64,000 nt of DNA from Acidihalobacter ferrooxydans (GCF_001975725.1 NZ_CP019434.1:744001-808000), one strand, 5' to 3'; positions 7,754 through 19,735 are shown, counted from the first letter of the stretch. Numbers and translations: made by a program. Notes: a model not told the origin generated them from the letters alone.

Positions 7754-8998
7754 ATGCGTTCCGATACGCTGCACAGCGATGTCGACGAGGCGCCTGCATC
7801 GGCTTATATCGAGCATGGTAGCGCGTCGTTCAAGCGGACTATTCTCGCGTTATTCGCCGCGGGGTTCGCAACATTCGCCCTGCTGTATTGCGTGCAGCCC
7901 TTGATGCCTGAATTCTCGCGCAACTTTGCGCTCAGCGCGGCGCAAAGCAGCCTGTCGCTGTCCGCGACCACCGGTGTGTTGGCGTTCGCCATGTTGATCG
8001 CGGGCGCGTTTTCGGACGCCTACGGGCGCAAGCCGGTGATGGTCGTCTCGCTGCTTGCATCGAGTCTGCTGACAGCCGGTTTGGCGCTGACCCGGGATTG
8101 GCAGGAAGTATTGATCATGCGCGCGCTCATGGGACTGACCTTGAGCGGTTTGCCCGCGATCGCCATGGCCTATCTCAGCGAGGAAATGGCGGCGCGATCG
8201 ATCGGTTTGGCAATGGGCCTGTTCATCGGCGGTTCGGCGCTTGGCGGCATGAGCGGGCGGCTGCTCGCGGGCGTGTTCACGGAGTGGCAATCGTGGCGCT
8301 TCGCGCTGGGCGTGATCGGTTTCACCGGCCTGATCTGCGGGTTGATTTTCTGGCGGGCGTTGCCGCCCTCACGTCATTTCGAGCCACGCCCGCTGCGCTT
8401 GCATGAATTGGCCGCTCCGGCGCGTCGCCTGCTGCGCGATCCGGGCTTGCCGTGGCTGTTTTTCGCCGGCTTCCTGCTTATGGGTGTTTTTGTAACACTC
8501 TATAATTACATTGCCTATCGCCTTTCGGGTGCGCCGTACGATCTTGGGCAGGGTGCGGTTGGTGCGATCTTCGGCGTGTATCTGGTCGGCATCTTCAGTT
8601 CGGCCTGGATGGGGCATCTGGCCGGTAAACTGGGTCGCCGTAAAGTATTCTGGAGTGCGTTCGTATTGATCCTGGTCGGCATCGGACTGACGCTACTGCA
8701 ACCGCTTGCGCTGGTGATTCTGGGCCTGGCAGTGCTGACCTTCGGGTTCTTTGGCGGACATTCCATCGTCAGCAGTTGGGTTGGGCGCAGGGCTGGCGGG
8801 GCGAAAGCTCAGGCATCGTCGCTGTATCTGTTCTCCTATTACATGGGGTCGAGTATCGCCGGCTATTGCGGCGGGTTTTTCTGGGATCGCTTCGGCTGGG
8901 TTGGCGTGGTGGGATTCACCGGTGCGTTGGCAACGCTGGGTGTGGGCGTGGCGTTACGCCTGCAAGGCTTGCAGCCAATAACCCCGGAAACCCATTAG
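7754..8998 (+). CDS. Major facilitator superfamily exporter, YnfM-like
   Basis: A 12-helix inner-membrane transporter of 414 residues. After a polar N-terminus of about 27 residues come evenly spaced hydrophobic segments. The MFS signature between TM2 and TM3 reads GAFSDAYGRKPVM, with its second-half counterpart GHLAGKLGRRKVF. Overall it resembles the YnfM group of DHA1 proton antiporters (sugar or drug efflux); the substrate cannot be told. The start is supported by GGAGGTTTATC-ATG. In enterobacteria ynfM sits next to a LysR gene; here a LysR gene also follows, but convergently with a family A repeat between them. The stop codon at 8998 is directly followed by that repeat. Confidence 0.85.
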   Translation: MRSDTLHSDVDEAPASAYIEHGSASFKRTILALFAAGFATFALLYCVQPLMPEFSRNFALSAAQSSLSLSATTGVLAFAMLIAGAFSDAYGRKPVMVVSLLASSLLTAGLALTRDWQEVLIMRALMGLTLSGLPAIAMAYLSEEMAARSIGLAMGLFIGGSALGGMSGRLLAGVFTEWQSWRFALGVIGFTGLICGLIFWRALPPSRHFEPRPLRLHELAAPARRLLRDPGLPWLFFAGFLLMGVFVTLYNYIAYRLSGAPYDLGQGAVGAIFGVYLVGIFSSAWMGHLAGKLGRRKVFWSAFVLILVGIGLTLLQPLALVILGLAVLTFGFFGGHSIVSSWVGRRAGGAKAQASSLYLFSYYMGSSIAGYCGGFFWDRFGWVGVVGFTGALATLGVGVALRLQGLQPITPETH

Positions 8999-9142
8999 CA
9001 GGGGTGCTTTTGCCCGATCCTTAGAATCCACGGATTGTTTCTTCGCTCAAAACATAACGATGTCGCTCGCTGAGAATTACCCTGTGAATTTTGCTTCCTG
9101 CGCAACGATTGCTTCGCCTCATGGATTATCCGGGCAGAAAGT
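8999..9142 (+). repeat. Family A dispersed repeat, copy A3
   Basis: It shows GAATCCACGGATTG, TTTCTTCGCTC, CGATGTCGCTCGCTGAGAA, CCTGTGAATTTTG, TGCGCAACGATTGCTTCGCC and the end CATGGATTATCCGGG. It starts immediately after the MFS stop codon. Confidence 0.75.
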
Positions 9143-9190
9143 ATCAGCCGGTGACGACACGGCGGATGCTCCGGCCTGATTTGTCCGGGC

Positions 9191-10096
9191 TTAACGCCGA
9201 GCTTCGGCCAGCAGGAGTCTGGCGAATGCATCGACCAGTGGTGAGTGATCGTCGCGCCGGCGGACCATGCGTATACCCGATTCGGCGCCCGGGTCCTGTA
9301 ATGGCACGTAGCTGACGCCTTCGATGTGGATGTGCTCATACGATGCCGGCAGAACGGACACGCCCATACCGGCGGCGACCAGGCCGATGATGGTTGACGG
9401 CTCGGCCGCTTCCTGGCTGATGCGCGGGTTGAAACCGGCAGCGACGCATAGCGCGACGACTTGATCACGGATGCCGGTGCCGGCGCCATGGCTGAATACC
9501 ACGAACGGCTCATCGGCCAGCGCATTCAGCGGCAACCGATACGCCCTGTCGAGTTGCCGCAGATGCGCATGTTCGCTGGGCATGACGGCGACCAGGGGGT
9601 CGCTGAACAGCGCCTGGGCTTCAAGTGTTGGCGGTAATACGGCTGGCCGCATGATGCCCAAGTGCAAGCGTCGCCCCAGCAGGGCATCAATCTGTTGGAG
9701 CGTAGGCAGTTCCTCCAATTGCAGATGCACGTCCGGGCGTTCACGGCGGAACGCCGAGATCGTACGTGGGATATGTCGGCTCAATGGTGTGGAGGCGGTG
9801 AAGCCAATGCGCAACTCCCCGGCTTCTCCGCGTGCGACGCGTCTGGCGAGTTCCACCGCGTGTTCGCTGTGCCGCAGGATGGCGCGCGCTTCGGTCACGA
9901 AGGCGCGACCGGCCTCGGTGAGTTCGACGCGGCGGTTGCTGCGGCATAACAGCGGTGTGCCGATGGTGTCTTCGAGTTGGCGGATCTGCTGGCTGAGTGG
10001 CGGTTGTGAGATACCGAGGCGCTCGGCGGCACGACTGAAATGCAATTCGTTGGCGACAGCGATGAAATAACGCAAGTGGCGCAGTTCGATGGGCAT
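9191..10096 (-). CDS. LysR-family transcriptional regulator
   Basis: A 301-residue regulator with the standard N-terminal winged helix (MPIELRHLRYFIAVANELHF, then HFSRAAERLGISQPPLSQQI and the wing at LTEAGRAF). It has a C-terminal substrate-binding fold of about 200 residues for a co-inducer. Start 10096 is chosen because residue 1 of the canonical LysR domain falls there. The longer in-frame extension to 10216 runs into a family B repeat and is unlikely to be coding. The target could be the convergent MFS gene, by analogy with the ynfL-ynfM pair, but the arrangement here is tail-to-tail, so this is only a guess. Confidence 0.88.
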   Translation of the reverse strand: MPIELRHLRYFIAVANELHFSRAAERLGISQPPLSQQIRQLEDTIGTPLLCRSNRRVELTEAGRAFVTEARAILRHSEHAVELARRVARGEAGELRIGFTASTPLSRHIPRTISAFRRERPDVHLQLEELPTLQQIDALLGRRLHLGIMRPAVLPPTLEAQALFSDPLVAVMPSEHAHLRQLDRAYRLPLNALADEPFVVFSHGAGTGIRDQVVALCVAAGFNPRISQEAAEPSTIIGLVAAGMGVSVLPASYEHIHIEGVSYVPLQDPGAESGIRMVRRRDDHSPLVDAFARLLLAEARR

Positions 10097-10184
10097 GACA
10101 GTGTGACGATAAAGACGGGGCTCCCAACTATAGCGCGTTACCCGGCACTCTTCGGCGCTGTACATCCGTCGAGTTTCTAGCTCG

Positions 10185-10335
10185 GCGTGTTTCATGCCTG
10201 TGTGCTGATATTGCATTGGATCTGGATTTCACGAGGGAGTTCGAAGTGAGAGGGGTGTCGCCGATGACGGCCGGCTGAGGAACAGTTCGTTGTGGAATCA
10301 AAATCACAGCGAGATCGGCGGGGCTTTGTGAAGCA
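10185..10335 (-). repeat. Family B dispersed repeat, copy B3
   Basis: On the minus strand the block order is CAATGCTTCACAAAG, CGCCGATCTCGCTG, TTTTGATTCCACAACG, CTCAGCCGGCCGTCATCGGC, CTCGTGAAATCCAGATCC and GGCATGAAACACG. This matches B1 along its length. It fills the space upstream of the LysR gene. Confidence 0.7.
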
Positions 10336-10407
10336 TTGCCGCTCACTGAAGACTGTTCCCGGTCAATCCATATCTCTGCGCAATCATCGCCTCGACTAAC
10401 TAGGCCG
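10336..10407 (+). repeat. Family A dispersed repeat, partial copy A4
   Basis: Contains CCGCTCACTGAAGA, CAATCCATATCTCTGCGC and AATCATCGCCTCGACT, the right half of family A, joined directly to B3. The remainder of the gap to uvrB (10408-10719) shows no gene. It holds one small stem-loop motif, TTGCGCTCGCCTGAGCGA at 10506-10523, repeated at 44303-44320. No LexA-type CTG-N10-CAG box was found before uvrB. Confidence 0.6.
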
Positions 10408-10719
10408 GTGTTGTCTGCTCCTGCGGCACGCCAGGGCGTCAAAATCGGGCTTTTGTGCCCATTTACGCTCTGTAAACAGCGCTTTTCCGCCAGACAATCT
10501 TTTTCTTGCGCTCGCCTGAGCGACAATAACAGTTGCTGTTTAGGCCGCATGGACTTTCAGGGTGGGCGAGAAAATCGGTTACAGTGAGTCTGTAAGATGG
10601 CCCGATAGGGGGCTGCCCGGCGCAAGGCCGGCATCTATCAGGCAGCCGATGAGGCGGCTTTCAGATTCATCTTTTGTGCGGTGTGTTTTCGGATGGGATC
10701 GCAGTGTAATGGCAATAAT

Positions 10720-12735
10720 ATGAACGCCGGGTTTCAGCTTGAAACGGACTATGCACCGGCGGGTGACCAGCCCACGGCCATCAATGAGTTGGTGGATGGG
10801 CTTGAAGCGGGTCTGGCACACCAAACCCTGTTAGGCGTGACAGGCTCGGGCAAAACGTTCACGATTGCCAATGTGATTGCGCGAGTGCAGCGCCCAACCG
10901 TGGTGATGGCGCCCAACAAGACGCTTGCCGCGCAGCTCTATGGGGAGATGCGGGAGTTCTTTCCGCATAATGCGGTTGAGTACTTCGTGTCTTACTACGA
11001 TTACTACCAGCCTGAAGCGTATGTGCCGGCCAGCGATACGTTCATCGAAAAAGATGCATCGGTCAATGAACATATCGAGCAGATGCGTTTGTCCGCGACG
11101 AAGGCTCTGATGGAACGGCGCGATGCCATTATCGTTGCGACAGTTTCGGCGATCTATGGTTTGGGCGACCCGGAGTCGTATCTGCGGATGGTGCTGCACC
11201 TCGATCGAGGTGACCGCGTCGACCAGCGTGAGTTGCTTCGGCGTCTGGCTGAATTGCAGTACAAACGCAATGATATCGACCTTCAACGCGGGACGTACCG
11301 TGTGCGCGGCGAGGTGATCGATGTCCGTCCGGCTGAATCCGATGACGAAGCCGTGCGGGTGGAGTTGTTTGACGATGAAATCGAAGCGCTGTCTTATTTC
11401 GATCCATTGACCGGGGAAGTACTGCGCCGTGTGCCGCGGCTGACGATTTATCCGAAAACCCACTATGTGACGCCGCGCTCGACATTGCTGGAGGCGGTAG
11501 AAAGGATAAAAGACGAACTGCAACTGCGGCTTGCCGAGTTGCGCGATCAGCAACGTCTGGTGGAGGCCCAGCGGCTGGAGCAGCGCACGCGTTTCGATAT
11601 CGAGATGATCGTTGAGCTGGGTTATTGCTCGGGCATCGAAAACTATTCGCGTTATCTTTCCGGGCGTGCGCCGGGCGAGCCGCCGCCGTGTTTGCTGGAC
11701 TACCTGCCGCCGGATGCGCTCATGGTGCTGGATGAAAGCCATGTCACGGTGCCGCAGATAGGGGCGATGTACAAGGGCGATCGTTCGCGCAAGGAAACGT
11801 TGGTCGAATACGGCTTCCGCCTGCCATCGGCATTGGATAACCGCCCGCTTCGGTTCGATGAATTCGAGCGGATTGCGCCGCAGATGATTTATGTGTCAGC
11901 CACACCGGGGCCTTACGAATTCGAACATTCCGGGGCGGTGGTCGAACAGGTGGTGCGCCCGACAGGTCTGGTCGATCCGGTCGTCGAAATACGGCCGGTC
12001 GCCGGGCAAGTCGATGACGTGATGTCGGAAATTACTGCCCGTGCCGCACGTAATGAGCGCGTTTTGGTGACGACGCTGACCAAGCGCATGGCAGAAGATT
12101 TGACTGAATATCTGCATGAACACGGGGTGCGCGTGCGGTATCTGCATTCCGATATTGATACGGTCGAACGCGTTGAGATTATCCGTGATCTCAGGCTGGG
12201 CGAATTCGATGCGTTGATCGGGATCAATCTCTTGCGTGAGGGTCTGGATATGCCGGAAGTGTCTCTGGTGGCGATTCTGGACGCCGATAAAGAGGGTTTC
12301 TTGCGCTCCGAGCGTTCGTTAATACAGACCATCGGGCGCGCGGCCCGGAATCTGCGCGGCAGGGCGATTCTGTACGCGGATAGCGTGACGGGGTCCATGC
12401 GGCGCGCACTTGAGGAAACGGATCGAAGACGTGCCCGTCAGCAGGCATTCAATGCGCAGCATGGCATCACGCCGAAGGGCGTTGAAAAGCGCGTCGCCGA
12501 CATCATGCAGGGTGGGTATGGCGGGGATGCCGGAGGGAGTTCGAGTCGCCGAAGGAATGTAGCGGAGGCGTCGACCGATTACACAGCGGTCGATACCGCG
12601 ACAGCATCCAGGCGCATCGAGCAGTTGGAAAAACAGATGCTTGAGCATGCGCGCAATCTGGAGTTCGAAGAGGCAGCGCGCTTGCGTGACGAGGCGCATC
12701 GTCTGCGCACGCAAGCATTTGGCGGTGGGGGCTGA
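10720..12735 (+). CDS. uvrB: Excinuclease ABC subunit B
   Basis: The damage-verifying helicase-like subunit of nucleotide excision repair, acting with UvrA and UvrC. The 671-residue product has Walker A GVTGSGKT (39-46), the beta-hairpin region [12 protein letters not shown], the DESH-type Walker B ([11 protein letters not shown]), and helicase motifs V-VI ([19 protein letters not shown]). The C-terminal UVR motif for UvrC contact includes [20 protein letters not shown]. The ATG at 10720 gives the family N-terminus ([21 protein letters not shown]). An in-frame ATG at 10693 would add nine residues. It stands alone between repeats and tRNA-Val. Confidence 0.97.
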   Translation: MNAGFQLETDYAPAGDQPTAINELVDGLEAGLAHQTLLGVTGSGKTFTIANVIARVQRPTVVMAPNKTLAAQLYGEMREFFPHNAVEYFVSYYDYYQPEAYVPASDTFIEKDASVNEHIEQMRLSATKALMERRDAIIVATVSAIYGLGDPESYLRMVLHLDRGDRVDQRELLRRLAELQYKRNDIDLQRGTYRVRGEVIDVRPAESDDEAVRVELFDDEIEALSYFDPLTGEVLRRVPRLTIYPKTHYVTPRSTLLEAVERIKDELQLRLAELRDQQRLVEAQRLEQRTRFDIEMIVELGYCSGIENYSRYLSGRAPGEPPPCLLDYLPPDALMVLDESHVTVPQIGAMYKGDRSRKETLVEYGFRLPSALDNRPLRFDEFERIAPQMIYVSATPGPYEFEHSGAVVEQVVRPTGLVDPVVEIRPVAGQVDDVMSEITARAARNERVLVTTLTKRMAEDLTEYLHEHGVRVRYLHSDIDTVERVEIIRDLRLGEFDALIGINLLREGLDMPEVSLVAILDADKEGFLRSERSLIQTIGRAARNLRGRAILYADSVTGSMRRALEETDRRRARQQAFNAQHGITPKGVEKRVADIMQGGYGGDAGGSSSRRRNVAEASTDYTAVDTATASRRIEQLEKQMLEHARNLEFEEAARLRDEAHRLRTQAFGGGG

Positions 12736-12879
12736 GTGTACGGTATCGGTCTGTGGTAAGCGCCACGTATCCGCGTGCAAAAGTCCATGCGTCCGCTGGG
12801 GGCAATGCGCTGTGATGACGGCTTTGTTCACGAGCATCGGGGCGAGTATTTGAGGTGGATCGTGCAGGGCATTCGATGC

Positions 12880-12908
12880 TTGCTGTTTTTGGTGGGCTCG
12901 GATAGTAT
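12880..12908 (+). promoter_or_regulatory. Candidate sigma-70 promoter of tRNA-Val
   Basis: TTGCTG (12880-12885) and TAGTAT (12903-12908) are separated by 17 bp, and the tRNA begins 13 bp after the -10 element. Matches to consensus are moderate (3/6 and 4/6). Confidence 0.45.
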
Positions 12909-12920
12909 GCGCGCTTCTTC

Positions 12921-12997
12921 AGGCGCGTAGCTCAGCTGGTTAGAGCACCACCTTGACATGGTGGGGGTCGTTGGTTCGAGTCCAATCGCGCCTACCA
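12921..12997 (+). tRNA. tRNA-Val (GAC)
   Basis: A complete cloverleaf. The acceptor arm AGGCGCG pairs with CGCGCCT. The D-arm is GCTC-AGCTGGTTA-GAGC. The anticodon arm CCACC-TTGACAT-GGTGG has anticodon GAC. The T-arm is GTTGG-TTCGAGT-CCAAT. The 3' ACCA is genomically encoded. The 77-nt gene lies between uvrB and thrS. Confidence 0.96.
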
Positions 12998-13103
12998 ACA
13001 CATATCGAAGGCTGTCGGTATCAGGGGTGTCATGCCCGGTGATGCCGCAGCCTTTTCAATTTGTGGCTTGTGGCCCCTCGTATAGGCCACCATGGAGAAT
13101 GCC

Positions 13104-15020
13104 ATGCCTGTGATTACCCTGCCCGATGGCAGTGAGCGCCGCTTCGATCACGCGGTTTCTGTTGGCGAGGTCGCCGCCGATATTGGCCCCGGGCTGGCCA
13201 GGGCGGCGTTGGCCGGGCGCGTCGACGGGCGTCTGGTCGACGTATCTTATACGCTCGATGCCGATGCCCATGTTGCGATCGTGACGGCAAAAGACCCGGA
13301 CGGTCTCGAGGTGTTGCGGCATTCGACGGCGCATTTGTTGGGGCAGGCGGTGAAGGTGCTCTTCCCGGATGCTCAGGTTACCATCGGCCCCGTGGTTGAG
13401 AACGGCTTCTATTACGACTTCGCCTATTCGCGCTCGTTTACGCCCGATGATCTTGAGGCGATAGAGGCAAAAATGCACGAGCTGGCCGAGCAGGACATTC
13501 CGGTTGTGCGCAGTGAAATGGCGCGCGATGAAGCGGTCGGGTTCTTTCGGCAGATGGGCGAAAAATACAAGGCGCTTATTATCCAGGACATTCCATCCGA
13601 TGAAACTCTCTCGCTGTATCGGCAGGGGGATTTCATTGATCTGTGTCGCGGGCCGCACGTGCCCAGCACGGGTAAACTGGGCGCATTCAAGCTGACGAAA
13701 GTGGCCGGGGCTTATTGGCGGGGCGATTCAAACAACGAGATGCTGCAACGTATCTACGGCACCGCCTGGCCGGATAATAAGTCGCTCAAGTATTATCTGC
13801 GCCAGCTTGAGGAGGCCGAGAAACGTGATCATCGGCGCATCGGCAAGCAACTTGACTTGTTCCATGTCCAGGAGGAGGCGCCCGGCATGGTGTTCTGGCA
13901 TGCCAAGGGCTGGAGCATCTGGAATACGGTCGAGCACTATATGCGCCGTGTCTATGTGGAGTGCGGCTATCAGGAAGTGCGCAGCCCGCAGGTGGTCGAT
14001 GTGTCGCTATGGAAGCGTTCCGGCCATTGGGGAAACTATAAGCAGAACATGTTTTTTACGGAGTCGGAAAAGCGCGAATATGCACTCAAGCCGATGAATT
14101 GCCCGGGGCATGTTCAGATTTTCAATCATGCGCTGCGCAGTTACCGTGATCTGCCGCTGCGCTACGGTGAGTTCGGGGCTTGCCATCGCAATGAGCCCTC
14201 AGGTGCGCTGCACGGCATTATGCGAGTGCGCGGGTTCACTCAGGACGATGGCCATATTTTTTGCACCGAGGAGCAGATTGAGCAGGAAGTCGCCGCATTT
14301 CATGCGCAGGCGATGCGGGTCTATGCCGATTTTGGCTTCGGTGCGGATAGCGTGTCGGTCAAGATCGCCTTGCGCCCGGATACGCGCATGGGCTCCGATG
14401 AGGACTGGGACAAGGCAGAGAATACGCTGCGCAACGCGCTGCGCGCCTGCGGCGTGGAATGGGAAGAACTGCCCGGCGAGGGTGCGTTCTATAGCCCGAA
14501 GGTCGAGTACCACCTCAAGGATGCCATCGGCCGCGAGTGGCAAGTCGGTACGATACAGGCTGATTATCATATGCCCGTGAACCTTGGTGCCGAATATGTC
14601 GATGAACATTCCGAGCGTCAGACTCCGGTCATGTTGCACCGCGCGATCCTGGGGTCGCTGGAGCGCTTCATCGGCATTCTGATTGAACACCATGAGGGAC
14701 GGTTCCCGCTGTGGCTGGCGCCGGTACAGATGGCGGTCATGAATATCACCGACCGTCAGGCCGACTACGCGGATTCGGTGCAGCATGCTCTGTTAAAACA
14801 GGGGTTTCGGGCCATTGTCGACTTGAGAAACGAGAAGATTGGCTTTAAGATTCGCGAGCATACGCTTCAGCGCGTTCCTTTCCTTCTGGTGGTCGGGGAC
14901 AGAGAAGCGGAAAATCAAACGGTTGCCGTGCGGACACGTGCAGGGGATGATCTCGGTTCGATGAGTCTCGAAGCGTTTTTCGAGCGACTTGCTGAGGAGC
15001 CCGTGCCGTCTGCGTTTTAA
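13104..15020 (+). CDS. thrS: Threonyl-tRNA synthetase
   Basis: Class II synthetase charging tRNA-Thr. The 638 residues comprise the N-terminal TGS domain ([12 protein letters not shown]), the editing domain with [10 protein letters not shown] (about 75), the catalytic core with the zinc cysteine in [12 protein letters not shown] and motif 2 around [15 protein letters not shown], and the anticodon-binding domain at the end. Start 13104 is preferred to an ATG four codons upstream, because GGAG at 13094-13097 is correctly spaced and MPVITLPDG matches the family. It heads the thrS-infC-rpmI-rplT-pheST-ihfA gene string; infC follows 21 bp after the stop. In E. coli ThrS represses its own mRNA via a tRNA-like operator; no such structure was verified in the short leader here. 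Confidence 0.97.
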   Translation: MPVITLPDGSERRFDHAVSVGEVAADIGPGLARAALAGRVDGRLVDVSYTLDADAHVAIVTAKDPDGLEVLRHSTAHLLGQAVKVLFPDAQVTIGPVVENGFYYDFAYSRSFTPDDLEAIEAKMHELAEQDIPVVRSEMARDEAVGFFRQMGEKYKALIIQDIPSDETLSLYRQGDFIDLCRGPHVPSTGKLGAFKLTKVAGAYWRGDSNNEMLQRIYGTAWPDNKSLKYYLRQLEEAEKRDHRRIGKQLDLFHVQEEAPGMVFWHAKGWSIWNTVEHYMRRVYVECGYQEVRSPQVVDVSLWKRSGHWGNYKQNMFFTESEKREYALKPMNCPGHVQIFNHALRSYRDLPLRYGEFGACHRNEPSGALHGIMRVRGFTQDDGHIFCTEEQIEQEVAAFHAQAMRVYADFGFGADSVSVKIALRPDTRMGSDEDWDKAENTLRNALRACGVEWEELPGEGAFYSPKVEYHLKDAIGREWQVGTIQADYHMPVNLGAEYVDEHSERQTPVMLHRAILGSLERFIGILIEHHEGRFPLWLAPVQMAVMNITDRQADYADSVQHALLKQGFRAIVDLRNEKIGFKIREHTLQRVPFLLVVGDREAENQTVAVRTRAGDDLGSMSLEAFFERLAEEPVPSAF

Positions 15021-15041
15021 TTATTTCTGGAGGGTAGCGTA

Positions 15042-15560
15042 ATCAGCGCTCAGAAGAATGTTCGCCTGAATGACGAGATTGCCGTCAGGCAGGTTCGGTT
15101 GATCGACGCCGAAGGCGAGAACCGCGGTGTCGTTTCGATCGAGGACGCTTTGGCATTGGCCGAAGAAGCGAATTTGGACTTGGTCGAAATCGTACCTACC
15201 TCGCAGCCACCGGTTTGCCGGATCATGGATTACGGCAAGTTCAAGTTCGAGCAGAGCAAGAAAGCATCGATTGCTCGCAAGAAGCAGAAGCAGATCCAGG
15301 TCAAGGAAGTGAAGTTCCGGCCTGGTACTGATATCGGGGATTACCAGGTGAAGATGCGTAACCTGACCCGGTTCCTCGAAGACGGGGATAAAGCGAAAAT
15401 CACGATTCGTTTTCGCGGTCGTGAGATGGCGCATCAGGAAAGAGGCATACAACTGTTGCAGAGGATCGAGGCGGATCTGGGCGATCTTGTCACGGTCGAG
15501 CAACGGCCTAAAATGGAGGGGCGTCAGATGGTGATGGTCGTCGCCCCGAAGAAAAAGTGA
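15042..15560 (+). CDS. infC: Translation initiation factor IF-3, with AUC start codon
   Basis: IF-3 binds the 30S subunit, discriminates against wrong start codons and prevents subunit association. The reading frame begins at ATC 15042, seven bases after a GGAGGG Shine-Dalgarno. It encodes (M)[21 protein letters not shown] and then canonical IF-3, including the [17 protein letters not shown] and [12 protein letters not shown] regions; 172 residues. No ATG or GTG in frame near the Shine-Dalgarno could give the conserved N-terminus; the first TTG (15099) would delete it. E. coli infC uses AUU and IF-3 represses its own translation through that codon. AUC suggests the same autoregulation here. 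Confidence 0.95.
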   Translation: MSAQKNVRLNDEIAVRQVRLIDAEGENRGVVSIEDALALAEEANLDLVEIVPTSQPPVCRIMDYGKFKFEQSKKASIARKKQKQIQVKEVKFRPGTDIGDYQVKMRNLTRFLEDGDKAKITIRFRGREMAHQERGIQLLQRIEADLGDLVTVEQRPKMEGRQMVMVVAPKKK

Positions 15561-15605
15561 ATCGTGTAGCCCCGGTGGGTACACAAGCTGTAGTGGAGTT
15601 AATCA

Positions 15606-15803
15606 ATGCCTAAGTTGAAGACCAATCGCGGCGCTGCCAAGCGCTTTGCGAAGACGGCCTCGGGCCGTTACAAGCGCGCTCAGTCGCACCTGAATCATAT
15701 TCTGACCAAGAAGAGCACCAAGCGTAAGCGCCATTTGCGTGCGCCTGGCCTTGTGGCCGAGTGCGATACGCCGGCCATCAAGCGTATGCTCCCCTACAGC
15801 TGA
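15606..15803 (+). CDS. rpmI: 50S ribosomal protein L35
   Basis: A 65-residue basic ribosomal protein ([17 protein letters not shown], ending in KRMLPYS), exactly the family length. It lies 45 bp after infC and 22 bp before rplT, in the conserved infC-rpmI-rplT order. In E. coli L20 represses rpmI-rplT translation via pseudoknot structures in the infC-rpmI region. Equivalent structures may exist between 15561 and 15605 but were not resolved by eye. Confidence 0.97.
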   Translation: MPKLKTNRGAAKRFAKTASGRYKRAQSHLNHILTKKSTKRKRHLRAPGLVAECDTPAIKRMLPYS

Positions 15804-15825
15804 GTCGGATAGAGAGGATTAAGTC

Positions 15826-16185
15826 ATGCCCAGAGTGAAACGTGGTGTAACCGCGCATGCGCGCCACAAAAAAGTCCTGAAGAAGGCCAAGGGTTATTAC
15901 GGTGCACGCAAGAACGTTTATCGTGTCGCCAAGCAGGCGGTTACGCGTGCCGGCCAGTACGCCTATCGCGACCGCCGTCAGCGTAAACGTCAGTTTCGTG
16001 CGCTGTGGATCGTGCGCATCAACGCGGCTGCGCGTCAGTTCGGCCTGTCCTATAGCCGCCTGATCGATGGTATGAACAAGGCCGGTATCGAATTGGATCG
16101 CAAGGTGCTGGCGGATTTGGCCGTGTGCGATATCGATGCGTTCGGCAGTATCGCGGAGAAGGCCAAAGCCGCGTTGTCCGCCTGA
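15826..16185 (+). CDS. rplT: 50S ribosomal protein L20
   Basis: A 119-residue rRNA-binding assembly protein ([20 protein letters not shown], with [17 protein letters not shown]), of standard length and order after rpmI. The N-terminal arginine/lysine-rich tail threads 23S rRNA, and the C-terminal globular half mediates autoregulation in E. coli. A GAGAGGATTA ribosome-binding region precedes the ATG. A terminator follows 48 bp after the stop. Confidence 0.97.
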   Translation: MPRVKRGVTAHARHKKVLKKAKGYYGARKNVYRVAKQAVTRAGQYAYRDRRQRKRQFRALWIVRINAAARQFGLSYSRLIDGMNKAGIELDRKVLADLAVCDIDAFGSIAEKAKAALSA

Positions 16186-16232
16186 AACAGGCCTGACGGC
16201 TTGCGTTTTTGCCACAGTCGTTTGTTGAAGAG

Positions 16233-16257
16233 GGGAAAGGTGGGCCTTTCCCTTTTT
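16233..16257 (+). terminator. Rho-independent terminator between rplT and pheS
   Basis: An 8-bp perfect stem (GGGAAAGG 16233-16240, CCTTTCCC 16245-16252, loop TGGG) is followed by TTTTT. It lies 62 bp before the pheS GTG, the position where E. coli has the pheM attenuator. I could not find a Phe-rich leader peptide upstream. Confidence 0.85.
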
Positions 16258-16297
16258 CGTTTCTGAAGCACAGGATTGTCGAGTGGTTGAGCTCTGA

Positions 16298-17335
<1,038 letters not shown>

Positions 17336-17359
17336 ACGATCACCTAAAGAGTCACAGAC

Positions 17360-19735
17360 ATGCGAATCAGTCGATCCTGGCTAGCCGAGTGGTTGCCCGA
17401 ACTTGAATTGGATGCCCAGGCGTTGGGCGACCGTCTGACTATGGCCGGTTTGGAACTGGATGCGCTGGAAACAGCGGCACCGCCATGTACGGGCGTCGTC
17501 GTCGGGCGCGTGCTGTCTGTTGAACAGCATCCCGATGCCGATCGTCTGCGTGTGTGCCGGGTCGATGACGGTTCGGATAGGCCGCAGCAAGTGGTTTGCG
17601 GCGCACCGAATGTGTTTGCCGGCATGTTGGCCCCGTACGCGCGCTTGGGTGCGGTATTGCCCGGCGGCTTGAAGATCAAGAAGGCCAAATTACGCGGGAT
17701 GGAGTCGTACGGAATGCTGTGTTCAGAAGCCGAATTGGGGCTGGCTGAAAGCAGTGATGGCTTGATGCAGTTGCCGGAAGAAGCGCCCATTGGTCAGGAC
17801 ATCCGTGAATATCTGGGGCTGGACGATGCGGTGCTGGAACTCGATCTGACGCCCAATCGTGCGGACTGTCTCAGTATGCTGGGTGTAGCGCGAGAGTCTG
17901 CCTTGCTGACAGGGAGCAAACTGGTGTCGCGCGAGATCGATGCGGTGCAGCCGCAGTGCGATGAAATATTTCCGGTGGTGGTCGATGCAGTGGACGCGTG
18001 TCCGCGTTATGCCGGGCGTGTGGTGCGAGGCGTGCGGGCCGGCGCGCGCGCGCCATTGTGGATGCGCGAACGCTTGCGCCGCGCCGGTGTGCGCAGTATC
18101 AGCGCGCCGGTCGATGTGACGAACTATGTGATGCTCGAACTGGGGCAGCCCATGCATGCCTTCGATCTGGCGAAGCTGTCGGAGGGAATTCGGGTGAGGG
18201 TGGCCGAGGATGGCGAGCGTCTGGTGCTGATCGACGGGCAGGAGGTCACTGTGAGTGGCGGGACGCTGTTGATCACCGACGCATCGGGTCCGCTGGCAAT
18301 TGCCGGCATTATGGGCGGGGCGGCGAGTGCCGTTTCGGACGCGACCACAGACCTCTTTCTGGAAAGTGCTTACTTCGATCCGCAGACCATCAGCGGACGC
18401 GCCCGAACCTTAGGGCTGCATACGGATTCCTCTCATCGCTACGAGCGTGGTGTCGATCCGTCGCTTCAGTTGACGGCACTCGAACGCGCTACCGAGCTGC
18501 TCACGCAGATTGCCGGCGGCCATCCGGGCCCGATCACCGAAGTCTGCGCAAATGCGCGCATGCCGCGGCGCGAAGCCGTTTTGTTGCGCCGCGAGCGCAT
18601 CGCGCATCTGCTCGGTCTGGCGTTCGAGGATGCCCAGGTGTCCACGATTCTGAGTGGTCTGGGCTGCGCGGTTGAAGCGGTGGAAATCGGTTGGCGCGTG
18701 GTGCCGCCTGCGCATCGGTTCGATCTGTCCATCGAAGCGGATCTGATCGAAGAACTGGCTCGGGTACGCGGATACGAAACGATCCCGGAGCGGCGCGTAG
18801 CGGTCCGCTCGGCGATCGAGCGCCGCAGTGAGGCGCAACTGGCAACGTCACGGTTGCGTGAAACGCTCCGTGTACTCGAATACCAGGAAGCGATTACCTA
18901 CAGTTTCATCAGCGCGGACTCGGCACGGCTGTTTGCGCCGCAGGCAGTGCCGATCGAACTGGCAAATCCATTGTCTGCCGAGTTGGCGGTGATGCGTCCG
19001 TCCTTATGGCCGGGGCTGATCGCGGCACTGAATCATAATCGTAAGCGGCAGTCGCCAAGAGGTCGTCTGTTCGAAACCGGGCTCAGTTTTCTGCATGCCG
19101 CAGATGAATTGCTGCAACAGCGGATGCTCGCCGGGGCAGCGTATGGCAACGCGTATCCTGAACAATGGGGTTTACAGGGCCGGGCATTGGATTTTTTCGA
19201 TATCAAGGGCGATGTCGAGGCGGTGTTGAAGCGTGCCGGTGTGCAGGCCGACTTTGTCGCGCACGAGCATCCTGCGCTGCATCCGGGTCAGAGCGCTCGC
19301 GTGATCGTCGATGATAAGCCGGTCGGCTGGATTGGCATGTTGCATCCCGAACTGGAGGGGCGTCTGGGCCTGGGCTGCGCCGTCGGCTTGTTCGAACTGG
19401 AATTGGCGGCGATCACACGGGGACGCGTGCCCGTTTTCGAGCCAGTGTCCCGCTTCCCGGCGTTGCGCCGCGACCTCGCGCTCATTGTGGCGGATGATGT
19501 TCAGGCCGGTGAGGTCATGCGTGCGATGAGGGCCTTGGAGATCCCGGAGATGCAGGACGTGCATCTGTTCGACGTGTACGTTGGAAAAGGGGTGGACGAG
19601 GGATATAAAAGCCTTGCTTTCGGATTGATTTTTCAGGGCTTTTCAAGCAGTCTTACGGATCGGGAAGTAGAGGCTATACTCAGTCGGATCATGGACGAAC
19701 TCGATCGGCGATTTGGCGCCAGGCCAAGGGGGTAA
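17360..19735 (+). CDS. pheT: Phenylalanyl-tRNA synthetase beta subunit
   Basis: The large subunit of PheRS, of normal length at 791 residues. Domains in order are the N-terminal SWL-EWLPEL segment; the tRNA-binding EMAP-II-like domain (about 40-150, [16 protein letters not shown]); the B3/B4 editing domain (about 210-385, containing [20 protein letters not shown]); the B5 domain (about 400-475); the catalytic-like core (ETGLSF); and the C-terminal ferredoxin-fold anticodon-binding domain ([12 protein letters not shown]). The stop overlaps the sequence preceding ihfA, so pheS-pheT-ihfA are co-transcribed, as in E. coli. Confidence 0.97.
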   Translation: MRISRSWLAEWLPELELDAQALGDRLTMAGLELDALETAAPPCTGVVVGRVLSVEQHPDADRLRVCRVDDGSDRPQQVVCGAPNVFAGMLAPYARLGAVLPGGLKIKKAKLRGMESYGMLCSEAELGLAESSDGLMQLPEEAPIGQDIREYLGLDDAVLELDLTPNRADCLSMLGVARESALLTGSKLVSREIDAVQPQCDEIFPVVVDAVDACPRYAGRVVRGVRAGARAPLWMRERLRRAGVRSISAPVDVTNYVMLELGQPMHAFDLAKLSEGIRVRVAEDGERLVLIDGQEVTVSGGTLLITDASGPLAIAGIMGGAASAVSDATTDLFLESAYFDPQTISGRARTLGLHTDSSHRYERGVDPSLQLTALERATELLTQIAGGHPGPITEVCANARMPRREAVLLRRERIAHLLGLAFEDAQVSTILSGLGCAVEAVEIGWRVVPPAHRFDLSIEADLIEELARVRGYETIPERRVAVRSAIERRSEAQLATSRLRETLRVLEYQEAITYSFISADSARLFAPQAVPIELANPLSAELAVMRPSLWPGLIAALNHNRKRQSPRGRLFETGLSFLHAADELLQQRMLAGAAYGNAYPEQWGLQGRALDFFDIKGDVEAVLKRAGVQADFVAHEHPALHPGQSARVIVDDKPVGWIGMLHPELEGRLGLGCAVGLFELELAAITRGRVPVFEPVSRFPALRRDLALIVADDVQAGEVMRAMRALEIPEMQDVHLFDVYVGKGVDEGYKSLAFGLIFQGFSSSLTDREVEAILSRIMDELDRRFGARPRG

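Noticed and set aside
10097-10216. N-terminal extension of the LysR gene
   Set aside because: The extra residues are encoded by repeat B3, and the LysR consensus starts at 10096.
10408-10719. LexA box upstream of uvrB
   Set aside because: Only CAG...CTG-type palindromes (AACAG-TTG-CTGTT, ACAG-TGAGT-CTGT) are present, which are the opposite of the CTG-N10-CAG arrangement.
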